Of a stretch of 64,000 nt of DNA, positions 14,441 to 22,861 are shown piece by piece; the stretch's first letter is position 1; every line of letters begins with the position of its first letter. Below the pieces are notes generated by a model. It did not search any database, was not told where the DNA came from, and saw nothing but the letters and a program-made list of their open reading frames with translations. Made by a program: the position numbers and the translations under genes. The stretch is taken from assembly GCF_000708755.2 (NCBI RefSeq), contig NZ_JGVU02000002.1, forward strand, positions 496,001-560,000. Direction: 5' to 3'. The DNA is from Metabacillus indicus LMG 22858. Lineage in GTDB: Bacteria > Bacillota > Bacilli > Bacillales > Bacillaceae.

Positions 14441-15004
14441 ATGAATGAAGAAAAAAAGAGCCTTGATGTTTTCGGCGCCTGGCTGATTGTGGCCGGAACC
14501 ATGGTGAATGCTTCAGGTGAAACCCTTGCGCTTACCGGTGCTGAGCAGGCTGCATTTAAAGCAACGGGAGCAGGAAACGCCATTGAAGCATCCGGCAACG
14601 CTCTTCAGGCAGCTGTCAGATCCGGTGATCCAGCCAATCGTATAGGTGCTCTTGGTGCATGGGTGCAGGCTGCAGGAAATTCCGCCAATGCCGCAGCGAG
14701 AATCCCCCTCCTGTCAGGTGACCTGCAGGAAGGGTATCAGCTTGATGTCATCGGAAATGCTGTTCAGTCAATCGGTGCCGCGACAGAAGCGATTGCCGCG
14801 TCGTCCGCCCGGGACCGCCTCTTTAGAGAACAGCTGACCGCAGGATATTTGCTGATAGCGGGAGGCGCGGTCATTGACGCCATAAGCGGCGTGTATTTTT
14901 TAAAAGAATTATCACAAAGAGGCCGGGCACTCGGCTGGTTCGGGGGATATCTGCAGGCAACGGGAGCTCTCCTTGCTGCCGATGCCCTGACAAATGAACC
15001 ATAA
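14441..15004 (+). CDS. Ala/Gly-rich repetitive hypothetical protein
   Basis: 187 residues preceded by GAGGTGATGGC. The composition is dominated by Ala and Gly with short hydrophobic stretches that recur roughly every 30-40 residues (GAWLIVAGTMVNASGE, GAWVQAAGNSANAAA, GNAVQSIGAATEAIA, GGYLQATGALLAADA), suggesting an internal repeat of helical hairpins. No signal peptide. Related Bacillus proteins belong, I think, to a DUF of repetitive proteins with unknown role. It follows the PLA2-like gene by 69 bp and could be co-transcribed. Confidence 0.75.
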   Translation: MNEEKKSLDVFGAWLIVAGTMVNASGETLALTGAEQAAFKATGAGNAIEASGNALQAAVRSGDPANRIGALGAWVQAAGNSANAAARIPLLSGDLQEGYQLDVIGNAVQSIGAATEAIAASSARDRLFREQLTAGYLLIAGGAVIDAISGVYFLKELSQRGRALGWFGGYLQATGALLAADALTNEP

Positions 15005-15115
15005 TGGAAACCGCTCTCTGGCATTCCATTATACATACTTCAATAAAAAGACTGTTTAGGAAATATCATCCAGGGTAAAAAGAGAGTACAAACAACAAAT
15101 TGAGGAGGAACTCCA

Positions 15116-15301
15116 ATGAACTGGAAGAAAAAAGGACTAGCTGCAGGAATGACTCTCGCCATCATGCTAAGCGGACTTGCCGCATGCAGCGAGAGCGAAC
15201 AGGATGAAATGGATAATGAAATGGAAGAAGAAATGAATGAAGAAACCGACAGCGATGTCATCGATGAAGACAAAGAAGAAATGGAAGAAGAGGGGCAATG
15301 A
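15116..15301 (+). CDS. Small acidic lipoprotein
   Basis: 61 residues behind GAGGAGG. The N-terminus is a lipoprotein signal (MNWKKKGLAAGM, hydrophobic core, lipobox LAAC with Cys24). After Cys24 the remaining 37 residues are almost half Glu/Asp with repeated EMEEE-type runs. The mature protein would be a short, highly negative, lipid-anchored peptide on the outer face of the membrane. Cation binding or surface-charge roles are possible; no family assignment. Its stop codon lies inside the terminator hairpin. Confidence 0.8.
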   Translation: MNWKKKGLAAGMTLAIMLSGLAACSESEQDEMDNEMEEEMNEETDSDVIDEDKEEMEEEGQ

Positions 15302-15317
15302 TGCCCCTCTTCTTTTT
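15285..15317 (+). terminator. Terminator of the small lipoprotein gene
   Basis: Perfect 10-bp stem GAAGAGGGGC/GCCCCTCTTC followed by TTTTT. The stop codon is in the loop. Confidence 0.9.
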
Positions 15318-15359
15318 ATTTGAAAGCTGCCGCGGCGTTCTGGGTGTATGACCGAGATT

Positions 15360-15520
15360 GCAGCACTTACGTGACTATATTGAACTGAGTTTGTGCTGCT
15401 AAACTGACTTTGCAGCACTAAGTCCACATCACTCACCTGAGTAGGTGCTGCTATCCAGAGTTTGCAGCACATATGTGACTCCATTGATCAGAGTTTGTGC
15501 TGTTAAACATTTTACAGCAC
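15360..15520. repeat. 52-bp-period array of alternating inverted heptamers (array 1)
   Basis: GCAGCAC starts at 15360, 15412 and 15464 (exactly 52 bp apart), with a variant ACAGCAC at 15514. The inverse GTGCTGC starts at 15393 and 15445, with a variant GTGCTGT at 15497. The last pair GTGCTGT/ACAGCAC changed together, so pairing is kept. The array lies between convergent genes. No coding potential and no match to a known element. Confidence 0.8.
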
Positions 15521-15546
15521 TCCTCCTCTCCGCCGATCCGGCACTC

Positions 15547-17466
15547 TCACTCCTCCCTGAAAATAGTCACATCCGAATGCCGCTTTTTCATTTGCGCGGC
15601 TTTTTTCCGGTTTTCTGCACTTTCAAACAGGATGTCGAAATCATAATCTTCCGGATACAGCTCGCTTGCGGCAATGTGGAGCTGAATGCGTTTGTGGTTT
15701 ATGGTTTGTTTTTCCCCCTTTACAAAGACGATGTAGTTACCGGCTTTATCAGGGCCGCTGTGAACGATTGCGTAGTCCCCTGTTGCTTTAATCTGTACGT
15801 TGTCTCCCTGACTGTAGGTTTCATGAACAGGTTCATCCGTTTTTATACGCTTCGGCCTGTGCTTCAGGACGGACATTTGCTTTTCAAGCTCTTTGCGTTC
15901 TAAAAGATCATAGCTTTCCTTTGCATACTTTTTCTCTTCCTTGTATGTGATCTGATGGGCTTTTTCAATCAGCTCAGGATGCATGCCGAGGCGGAGTGCG
16001 ATGGAAAATGCCTGGCTTTCTCCCCCCTGGCCGATTTTCAAGCGGTAGGTGGGTTTAAGAGTCTCCAGATCAAATTCCATAGATCCATTCATAAATCCAT
16101 CTGTACTGTCAGCAAATTCTTTTATTTCGCTGTAGTGCGTTGTCGCAAGCAATGTTGCGCCTTTTTGATGAATTTTCTCCAGGATGACCTGCGCAAGGCC
16201 CATTCCCTCTCCCGGGTCTGTACCTGAACCAAGCTCATCAAGCAGAACAAGTGTGTATTCGTTTGTCTGCTTTAAAATTGAAATGATATTGGTCATGTGG
16301 GAGCTGAATGTGCTCAAGTTCTGTTCTATGCTCTGCCCGTCCCCGATATCAAGCAGAATCTGTCTGCAGATTCCGACTGAACTGCCTTTTTCTGCAGGGA
16401 TGTGAAAGCCCGACTGAGCCATTAAAACGAGCAGGCCAACGGTTTTAAGAACGACCGTTTTACCGCCCGTGTTCGGACCCGTGATTACGAGAGACTGGAA
16501 TTCACTCCCTATTTCAATTGTAAGGGGAACAGCACCAGAGCCAAGCAGGGGATGTTTTGCACGAATTAGAGAAATCCCCTTTTCTTCATGAATAGTCGGA
16601 GATGCCCCGTCTATTGATCTGCTGTACTTTGCTTTGGCAAACAGAGAGTCATAATGCACCATGACTTCAATGGACTGCAGCAGCTCTTTTTCACTTGCTT
16701 CTGCAAGTCCTGTTAAGTAGCTCAGTACTTTTTCTGTTTCAACTTCTTCCTGGGATGCTAAAAAATCGATTTGATCCTGCAGGGCTCCTGCCTCTTCAGG
16801 TTCAAGGTAAATGGTTGATCCTGATGCAGATGTATCCAGAATCGCCCCCTTTATTTTTCCTTTGTATTCCCTTTTTACCGAAAGACACAGCCTCCCTCCG
16901 CGTTCACTGATCGTGCTGTCCTGCAAGTAGGTTTTGTATTTTGGCGATTTCACCATGCTGTTCAGTTTTTCTTTCAGTCTGTCAAGTGCGATTGATAGCT
17001 GCTTTCTTATTTTTAAAAGGTCTTTACTAGCAAGATCATCCACCATACCGTTTCGGATGCAGCGGGTAATCTCAGCAGCCAAATCCGGGAGTTCCTCAAT
17101 TCCGTATACATAAGAAGCCACTCTAGGTGCGAGCGTTTCTTTATCTTTCATAAATCTTTTCATTTTCAGACAATCTTCAATAAAAGCAAGAAGCTGCGTC
17201 AAATGGTGAGGCCGGAAAGGTGTTCCTTTATGCAGCATGCCTGTGATTCCTTCTATCCCTTCAAGACCTGAAACCGGCACACTTGAGCTCTTTTCCAAAA
17301 TGGCGCAGGCTTCATCCGTTTCCGCAAGCAGCGCGCGGATTTGCTTTGCATGAAACAGCGGCTGCAGACTCCTGATTCTTTTTCTCCCTGACTCTGTCAT
17401 CGCAAAAGCAGCGGCTGTTTCCTTAATTGTTTCATAATTTAAAATGTCAAATGTTTGCTGATTCAA
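15547..17466 (-). CDS. MutS2-like ATPase lacking the Smr domain
   Basis: 639 residues from a TTG start (LNQQTFDILNYETI) with GGAGG 8 bp upstream. It has the MutS2 core: N-terminal helices, clamp region (about 150-280), Walker A GPNTGGKT (330-337), Walker B LVLLDELGSGTDP (about 405-417) and TTHYSEIK. Full MutS2 has about 785 residues and ends in an Smr nuclease domain; here the C-terminus is a short KOW-like stretch (YSQGDNVQIKATGDYAIVHS) and a basic tail. It is probably a paralogue of housekeeping MutS2, which acts on collided ribosomes. The frame stays open upstream to 17607 but crosses a perfect terminator hairpin, so that part is taken as leader. See findings for the leader. Confidence 0.85.
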   Translation of the reverse strand: MNQQTFDILNYETIKETAAAFAMTESGRKRIRSLQPLFHAKQIRALLAETDEACAILEKSSSVPVSGLEGIEGITGMLHKGTPFRPHHLTQLLAFIEDCLKMKRFMKDKETLAPRVASYVYGIEELPDLAAEITRCIRNGMVDDLASKDLLKIRKQLSIALDRLKEKLNSMVKSPKYKTYLQDSTISERGGRLCLSVKREYKGKIKGAILDTSASGSTIYLEPEEAGALQDQIDFLASQEEVETEKVLSYLTGLAEASEKELLQSIEVMVHYDSLFAKAKYSRSIDGASPTIHEEKGISLIRAKHPLLGSGAVPLTIEIGSEFQSLVITGPNTGGKTVVLKTVGLLVLMAQSGFHIPAEKGSSVGICRQILLDIGDGQSIEQNLSTFSSHMTNIISILKQTNEYTLVLLDELGSGTDPGEGMGLAQVILEKIHQKGATLLATTHYSEIKEFADSTDGFMNGSMEFDLETLKPTYRLKIGQGGESQAFSIALRLGMHPELIEKAHQITYKEEKKYAKESYDLLERKELEKQMSVLKHRPKRIKTDEPVHETYSQGDNVQIKATGDYAIVHSGPDKAGNYIVFVKGEKQTINHKRIQLHIAASELYPEDYDFDILFESAENRKKAAQMKKRHSDVTIFREE

Positions 17467-17494
17467 TGGGTTAACCTCCAAATAGTAAATGAAC

Positions 17495-17533
17495 ACAAAA
17501 AAGCCGCAATGAACAAACCTGTTCATTGCGGCT
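17495..17533 (-). terminator. Terminator hairpin in the leader of the MutS2-like gene
   Basis: Perfect 14-bp stem (AGCCGCAATGAACA and its complement, loop of 4) followed by a U-run on the minus strand, only 29 bp before the TTG start. It is placed as an attenuator would be, inside the 5' leader rather than after a gene. Confidence 0.75.
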
Positions 17534-17585
17534 GAAATGGTTAATGGAATGCTTTCATTTTCCATACTGCTCTCATCCTTTACTG

Positions 17586-17617
17586 GAAAAAAGAAAAAAC
17601 TGTGCAAATAGACACAG
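17586..17617 (-). terminator. Second terminator-like hairpin in the same leader
   Basis: CTGTG/CACAG stem with an 8-nt loop followed on the minus strand by a U-rich run (TTTTTTCTTTTTT). It overlaps a 19-codon open frame (17580-17639, ATG start, no clear ribosome site) that could be a leader peptide. Confidence 0.5.
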
Positions 17618-17651
17618 CCCCTGAGCAGATCCCTCTCATATGCTATGATTT

Positions 17652-17758
17652 GTTCTTAACTTATCCTTCTTGCGCATACTTAAAGAAGCACAGCAAATTG
17701 TAAAAATTTGCGCGCCGGCGCATGAAAGACCGTATGAAATTACGGATTAGTTAAGAAC
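17652..17758 (-). promoter_or_regulatory. Predicted multi-stem leader RNA upstream of the MutS2-like gene
   Basis: A 10-bp closing helix (GTTCTTAACT at 17652 and AGTTAAGAAC at 17749) encloses at least three further perfect hairpins: CCGTA/TACGG (17730-17745), GCAAATT/AATTTGC (17693-17711) and CTTCTT/AAGAAG (17666-17688), plus a palindromic GCGCCGGCGC. This nested layout looks like a folded RNA element. It matches no riboswitch class I can recall. Strand is inferred from the downstream terminators. The rest of the 480-bp intergenic gap holds the divergent pxp promoter. Confidence 0.45.
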
Positions 17759-17877
17759 GGTACCTAACATATAACAAAACCCCTTTTTGAGGATGATGGT
17801 ATGGAAAATAAGAACAAAAGCTACTTATAATGTATGCCACAGAGCCACTTTTGTCAAACTCACTTACAACGGTACAT

Positions 17878-17904
17878 TTGAAATGTTCCCTTTCTTATTA
17901 TAAG
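17878..17904 (+). promoter_or_regulatory. Possible promoter of the pxp operon
   Basis: TTGAAA at 17878 and TATAAG at 17899 with 15-bp spacing lie about 40 bp before the first gene. Another TATAAT at 17826 lacks a good -35. Confidence 0.3.
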
Positions 17905-17945
17905 ATGAATGACATCTGCAAAAAAAGACTTCAGGAGGTGCAGAA

Positions 17946-18650
17946 ATGGATTATACAGTGAATCATATGGGAGACAGTACGGTGGTCATTGAGTTTGGAA
18001 AAACGATTGATCAAAAAGTGCACGAGCACGTTCAGCAGGTGTTCTCATTCTTTGAAAAAAAATCGCCCGACTGGATGATTGAGTGCATTCCTGCTTTTAC
18101 TACGGTTGCCATCCTTTATGACCCTGTCAAAGTGTTCAGCCATACGAAAAAAGCACTTCCCCATGAAACGGTAACAGACTACATAAAAGACGCATTAAGA
18201 AACATAAGCACGCTCCAGCCCGCTGAAGGAAGAAAGGTAGAAATCCCTGTTTGCTACGGCGGCGAGTTTGGCCCTGATCTGGCATTCGTTGCAGAACATA
18301 ACAGCCTGACTGAGGATGAAGTCATCAGAATTCACTCAGGAACAGAATATTTAGTCTACATGATCGGCTTCGCACCTGGTTTTCCCTATATCGGAGGAAT
18401 GTCAGAAAAAATTGCCGCACCGAGAAAAGATACGCCAAGAACGAAGATTCCTGCAGGATCAGTAGGAATTGCAGGAAATCAAACAGGCATTTATCCGATT
18501 GAAACGCCGGGAGGATGGCAGCTTATCGGACAGACTCCCCTCCCTCTATTTCAGCCTGAAAGTGAATCTCCGAGTCTACTAAAAGCAGGAGATGTGATCA
18601 CATTCAAACCTATCACAGCTGACCAATTCAAGGAGGAGAAGAGACCATGA
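17946..18650 (+). CDS. pxpB: 5-oxoprolinase subunit PxpB (KipI)
   Basis: 234 residues behind AGGAGGTG. Landmarks of the family are GDSTVVIEFGKTI, the central EIPVCYGGEFGPDLAFVA, the C-terminal GFAPGFPYIGG and TPGGWQLIGQTP. PxpB with PxpC and PxpA forms the ATP-dependent enzyme that opens 5-oxoproline (pyroglutamate) to glutamate. In B. subtilis the same protein (KipI) also inhibits the sporulation kinase KinA. It overlaps pxpC by 4 bp. First gene of a four-gene operon. Confidence 0.93.
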   Translation: MDYTVNHMGDSTVVIEFGKTIDQKVHEHVQQVFSFFEKKSPDWMIECIPAFTTVAILYDPVKVFSHTKKALPHETVTDYIKDALRNISTLQPAEGRKVEIPVCYGGEFGPDLAFVAEHNSLTEDEVIRIHSGTEYLVYMIGFAPGFPYIGGMSEKIAAPRKDTPRTKIPAGSVGIAGNQTGIYPIETPGGWQLIGQTPLPLFQPESESPSLLKAGDVITFKPITADQFKEEKRP

Positions 18651-19651
18651 CCATCCTTGTTAAAAAGCCGGGTCTTCTTACAACCGTGCAGGACATCGGA
18701 CGCTATGGCTTTCAGAAATACGGAGTCATTGTAAGCGGATCTATGGATACCCTCTCCCACAGGATCGCTAATCTCCTCGTTGGAAATGATGAACATGAGG
18801 CTGTCATTGAAATGACGATGATCGGCGCGCGGTTTGAGTTTCAGGACGATGCACTGATCAGTATATGCGGCGGAGATTTTTCCCCGACCATTGACAGCAG
18901 GCCCGTAAAAATGTGGAGACCCGTTTTAATCAGAAAAGGAAGCATTCTCTCTTTTGGACATGTAAAAAAGGGCTGCAGAGCTTATCTTGCTGCTGCAGGC
19001 GGTTATCTTACACCAAAAATAATGGGAAGCAAATCAACCTATTTAAGAGCCGGAATCGGCGGTGTTGACGGCAGAGCACTGGAAACCGGGGATGTGATTG
19101 AAATCGGCGGAAGGTCACCGTTTGCTGACTTCTGGTTATCACAGCTTCAGAAAAAAGAGCCTTATACAGAACTTCACTGGTCCGTTTCTCCGGAATTTCA
19201 TCCTTTCGTCAGAGAAGAAGAAAAAGTACATCTGCTGAAAGGAAGACAATACGGCGATTTTTCAGAAGAAAGCAAAAAAGCACTGTTTTCTGAACCGTTC
19301 AAAATCACGCCGCAGTCAGACAGGATGGGCTACCGACTGGAAGGTCCGAAACTCATCCTCCACAGAAAAGAAGAAATGATTTCTGAAGCCGTCAGCTTCG
19401 GTACCATCCAGGTTCCGTCAGACGGAAATCCGATTATCCTGCTTGCAGACAGGCAAACGACCGGAGGCTATGCGAAAATCGGCCAGGCAGCATCCATTGA
19501 TCTTCCGTACCTCGCCCAGTTCAAGCCTGGAGATTCTATTCACTTTAAAGAAATTTCTATAGATGAAGCCCAGAAGCAATTGCTCGAAAGAGAAAAAATG
19601 CTTCATCATTTTAAAGAAGGACTGCATCTGAAATTACATGCCGGGAGATGA
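18647..19651 (+). CDS. pxpC: 5-oxoprolinase subunit PxpC (KipA)
   Basis: 334 residues. Typical AHS2/biotin-dependent carboxylase-like family motifs: [16 protein letters not shown] near the start, [17 protein letters not shown], and [16 protein letters not shown] near the end. It works with PxpB and PxpA as 5-oxoprolinase. Translation is coupled to pxpB through an ATGA overlap. Confidence 0.93.
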   Translation: MTILVKKPGLLTTVQDIGRYGFQKYGVIVSGSMDTLSHRIANLLVGNDEHEAVIEMTMIGARFEFQDDALISICGGDFSPTIDSRPVKMWRPVLIRKGSILSFGHVKKGCRAYLAAAGGYLTPKIMGSKSTYLRAGIGGVDGRALETGDVIEIGGRSPFADFWLSQLQKKEPYTELHWSVSPEFHPFVREEEKVHLLKGRQYGDFSEESKKALFSEPFKITPQSDRMGYRLEGPKLILHRKEEMISEAVSFGTIQVPSDGNPIILLADRQTTGGYAKIGQAASIDLPYLAQFKPGDSIHFKEISIDEAQKQLLEREKMLHHFKEGLHLKLHAGR

Positions 19652-19655
19652 GACT

Positions 19656-20426
19656 ATGCGGAAAGTAGATATTAACTGCGACATGGGAGAAAGCTTTGGT
19701 GCATACACCATCGGAAGCGATGAAGACATACTTGAATTTATCACTTCTGCTAACATAGCATGCGGTTTTCATGCAGGTGATCCCTCCACTATGAGAAAGA
19801 CTGTGCAGCTTGCACTTAAAAAAAACGTGGCAATTGGAGCTCATCCCGGTTTTCAGGACCTTGCGGGTTTTGGAAGAAGAAACATGGATTTAACGCCGCA
19901 GGAAATTTATGATCTCGTCGTCTATCAAATCGGATCGCTTGCTGCTTTTACCGCTTCAGAAGGCGGAAGAATGCATCATGTTAAGCCCCACGGGGCACTT
20001 TATAACATGGCATCTGTAGACCGCCCTATTTCTGAGGCGATCGCTGAAGCTGTTTACAAAGTAAATCCTGAGCTTATCCTTTACGGACTTTCAGGAAGCG
20101 AGCTTGTAAAAGCCGGAGAAAGAATCGGGCTGAAGACGGCAAATGAAGTCTTCGCTGACAGGACCTATCAAGATGACGGCACTCTTACTTCTAGAAAAAA
20201 TCCACAAGCACTTATAACAAATCATCAATCAGCTGCAGATCAGGTCATCCAAATGGTTCAGGACGGCACTGTGATTTCTGCTGCTGGAAATACCGTATCC
20301 CTGAAAGCTGATACAATCTGCATTCACGGTGACGGTACACATGCACTTGAATTTGCACGCTACATAAACGCAAGACTTTCTGAGTCGGGCATCAGGATTC
20401 TTTCCACATTAGACGTATTAACATAA
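19656..20426 (+). CDS. pxpA: 5-oxoprolinase subunit PxpA (LamB/YcsF family)
   Basis: 256 residues from ATG ([15 protein letters not shown]) behind GGGAGATGAG; a start at 19638 would lie too close to pxpC. Family motifs are [37 protein letters not shown] and [10 protein letters not shown], with conserved His and Asp residues of the catalytic TIM-like barrel. It completes the 5-oxoprolinase complex. Confidence 0.95.
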   Translation: MRKVDINCDMGESFGAYTIGSDEDILEFITSANIACGFHAGDPSTMRKTVQLALKKNVAIGAHPGFQDLAGFGRRNMDLTPQEIYDLVVYQIGSLAAFTASEGGRMHHVKPHGALYNMASVDRPISEAIAEAVYKVNPELILYGLSGSELVKAGERIGLKTANEVFADRTYQDDGTLTSRKNPQALITNHQSAADQVIQMVQDGTVISAAGNTVSLKADTICIHGDGTHALEFARYINARLSESGIRILSTLDVLT

Positions 20427-20444
20427 GATTCTGGAGGTACAGCG

Positions 20445-21632
20445 ATGAAACAACAATCGAATTTCAGCCTGCTTCTTGGAGCTGCATTCCTGATGGCGAC
20501 ATCTGCCATAGGACCAGGCTTTTTAACTCAGACCACCCATTTTACACAGGCCCTTGCCGCAAGCTTTGGTTTTGTCATTTTAATGTCCATCTTAATTGAT
20601 ATTGGGGCTCAGCTTAACATCTGGAGAATTATTGCGGTATCAGAAAAACCCGCACAGGAAATCGCGAATGCCGTCCTGCCCGGTCTTGGAACGTTTCTTG
20701 CCATTTTGATTGTTCTTGGCGGACTTGCTTTTAATATCGGGAATATCGGCGGTGCGGGACTTGGAACAAACGTCATCTTCGGCGTTTCGCCTGAACTCGG
20801 CGCCCTGCTCAGCGGAATTGTTGCCATTGGTATTTTTCTGGTTAAAGAAGCGGGGAAAGTGATGGACCGGTTCGCTCAGGCAATGGGCTTTATCATGATT
20901 GCCCTCACTGTATATGTGATGTTTTCTGCACAGCCGCCGGTCGGAGAAGCAGCCGTTAAAACGTTTGTGCCTGATGAAATCGATTTTCTAGCCATTGTAA
21001 CACTTGTCGGCGGAACGGTCGGAGGGTACATTACATTTGCCGGGGGTCACCGCCTTTTGGAAGCAGGAATTAAAGGAAAGGCTGCTCTTCCTCAAGTAAC
21101 GAAGAGCTCAATCTCTGCCATCGGCATTGCTTCTCTAATGAGAGTTTTCCTTTTCCTTGCGACACTTGGCATCGTTTCTCAGGGACTTCAGCTGGATCCT
21201 GCCAATCCGCCTGCCTCTGTCTTTAAGTATGCAGCGGGCAACGCAGGATACAAAATGTTTGGTGTCATCATGTGGGCAGCAGCCGTCACATCTGTTGTCG
21301 GCGCAGCTTATACATCCGTTTCCTTCATCCGGACATTCAGCCCAGTGATTGAAAAATACCACAAATGGTTTATTGTCGGTTTTATTGCCATTTCAACTGC
21401 CGTATTTGTCAGTATCGGCCAGCCGGTAAAAATCTTGATTTTAGCCGGTTCCCTGAACGGATTAATCCTGCCTCTCGCTCTTGGCGTCATGCTGATTGCG
21501 GCTCATAAAGTAAAGCTTGTCGGTGATTACAAACACCCTGTCTGGCTTACTGTTTTTGGAGCAGTGATCGTTGTTGCCATGGCCATAATGGGAGGGTATT
21601 CACTCTTCACAGGACTTCCTAAACTGTTCTAA
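20445..21632 (+). CDS. NRAMP-family transporter (YcsG-like)
   Basis: 395 residues with about 11 membrane helices. The N-terminal ATSAIGPGFLTQTTHFT and central GGTVGGYITFAGGHRLLEAG fit the divergent NRAMP branch found beside pxp genes (B. subtilis YcsG). It lacks the DPGN metal-binding motif of true Mn/Fe carriers: the equivalent stretch reads AIGPGFLTQT. It more likely imports an organic substrate such as 5-oxoproline, or another ion. Last gene of the operon, followed by a strong terminator. Confidence 0.85.
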   Translation: MKQQSNFSLLLGAAFLMATSAIGPGFLTQTTHFTQALAASFGFVILMSILIDIGAQLNIWRIIAVSEKPAQEIANAVLPGLGTFLAILIVLGGLAFNIGNIGGAGLGTNVIFGVSPELGALLSGIVAIGIFLVKEAGKVMDRFAQAMGFIMIALTVYVMFSAQPPVGEAAVKTFVPDEIDFLAIVTLVGGTVGGYITFAGGHRLLEAGIKGKAALPQVTKSSISAIGIASLMRVFLFLATLGIVSQGLQLDPANPPASVFKYAAGNAGYKMFGVIMWAAAVTSVVGAAYTSVSFIRTFSPVIEKYHKWFIVGFIAISTAVFVSIGQPVKILILAGSLNGLILPLALGVMLIAAHKVKLVGDYKHPVWLTVFGAVIVVAMAIMGGYSLFTGLPKLF

Positions 21633-21670
21633 ACAAAGAAAAAAGCCCTCACAGGCTTTTTTTCTTTGTT
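21632..21670. terminator. Bidirectional terminator between convergent genes
   Basis: AACAAAGAAAAAAGCC and its complement form a 16-bp stem with a 6-nt loop, usable by both flanking genes. Confidence 0.9.
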
Positions 21671-22743
21671 CATTTTCCGAGTTTTTTTTCAAAATAAGCT
21701 TTATTGCTCAGCACACTTTTGTCTTCCGGCCTGTATTTTCTGGCTTCTTCATTATGCTGATACGCTTTTTCTGCCTCACCGAGCCTGTCATAGCAGACAC
21801 ACATCTGAAGATGCGGGTACCATGTTGAGTAGGCAGGATAGCTGAAACTCCACCTGTTTTCATCCGGCACTTCCTCTACCGCTCTTTCGTACCAGTAGAT
21901 AGCTGATTTGTAGTCTTTTTTCCGCTGAAAATTGTAGCCAATCCGGCTGCACGTTTCGGACCTAGGTGTTTTTGAAAAAGCAAACGATGCAAAAAGAGAC
22001 TTTAATTCCTGGTCCAGGTCTCCCAAAAACCGGTAGCAGTCGGCTCTGTTGATGCAGGCATAAACTTTATCCTCAACCCACCCTTCTTTCAAGTCAATAT
22101 TTTTCGTATATGCTTCGATCGCTTCCTGATAATGACCGTTCTCGCGCAATTCATTGCCGTAGTAAAAGTAATCTCTTGCACCGAATACGTCTCCGCGTTC
22201 AATTTTCATCTTGTAAATATTCAAATTACGGCCGACCGCATGCCCTGTTTTTTTATGGGTAATGGCGATATCTGAATTAATAATGTTGCCTGTGACATTC
22301 AGATAATTATGAACATCTCCCTCCCACCTGTAGTTTTTCGACGTTTTCACAAGTCTGTTGCGTCTGTAGCGGAGAGTCACATTTCCGAATTCATCAGTTC
22401 CGGCATTGTAGAACATGGACACGGAATCAACTGCAGGATCGAGCGTTTCCTTTAATTTCTTTAATTTCTCCTGATCCTCTTCAGACAAAATATCGTCTGC
22501 ATCCAGATAGAAAATATATTCCTTAGTCGCGTGTCTGAATGACTCATTTCTAGCCGGTGCAAAACCGGTCCATTCATGGTTAAAAATCCGGTCTGTGTAC
22601 TGTTTGGCAATCTCAATTGTTTTGTCCGTTGAGCCTGTATCAACAATATTAATTTCATCCACGATATCTTTTACACAATCCAGACACCTGGCCAGAACCT
22701 CTTCTTCATTTTTAACAATCATGCACAAGCTTATGGTTACCAT
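21670..22743 (-). CDS. GT2 glycosyltransferase with C-terminal TPR repeats
   Basis: 357 residues. The GT-A domain occupies about 1-225 with ISLCMIVKNEEEVLARCL, the acidic VDTGSTDKT and the DXD-like FYLDADDIL. Residues about 230-350 form tetratricopeptide-like helices (ALIGN-type spacing in YQEAIEAYTKNIDL, YKSAIYWYERAVEE, AEKAYQHNEEARKY). Proteins of this class glycosylate proteins or peptides. It lies beside collagen-like surface proteins, as SunS/spore-glycan type enzymes often do, so those are the likely acceptors. Confidence 0.85.
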   Translation of the reverse strand: MVTISLCMIVKNEEEVLARCLDCVKDIVDEINIVDTGSTDKTIEIAKQYTDRIFNHEWTGFAPARNESFRHATKEYIFYLDADDILSEEDQEKLKKLKETLDPAVDSVSMFYNAGTDEFGNVTLRYRRNRLVKTSKNYRWEGDVHNYLNVTGNIINSDIAITHKKTGHAVGRNLNIYKMKIERGDVFGARDYFYYGNELRENGHYQEAIEAYTKNIDLKEGWVEDKVYACINRADCYRFLGDLDQELKSLFASFAFSKTPRSETCSRIGYNFQRKKDYKSAIYWYERAVEEVPDENRWSFSYPAYSTWYPHLQMCVCYDRLGEAEKAYQHNEEARKYRPEDKSVLSNKAYFEKKLGK

Positions 22744-22824
22744 ATCATCTCTCCTTTTCCTTCAATGAACGTCACCATTTTGATTTTATGACTGCAGGGG
22801 TTTGTACTTTAACCGGAATTAAAA

Positions 22825-22852
22825 AAAGATCCATCGAAATTGATGAATCTTT
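22825..22852 (-). terminator. Terminator of the intact collagen-like gene
   Basis: AAAGAT-CATC/GATG-ATCTTT hairpin followed by a U-run on the minus strand. Confidence 0.8.
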
Positions 22853-22861
22853 CCATTTCTT

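Noticed and set aside
17652-17758. T-box or other known riboswitch
   Set aside because: No TGGNACCGCG T-box sequence and no consensus I recognise for lysine, SAM, purine, c-di-GMP, ZTP or guanidine classes; left as unknown RNA structure.
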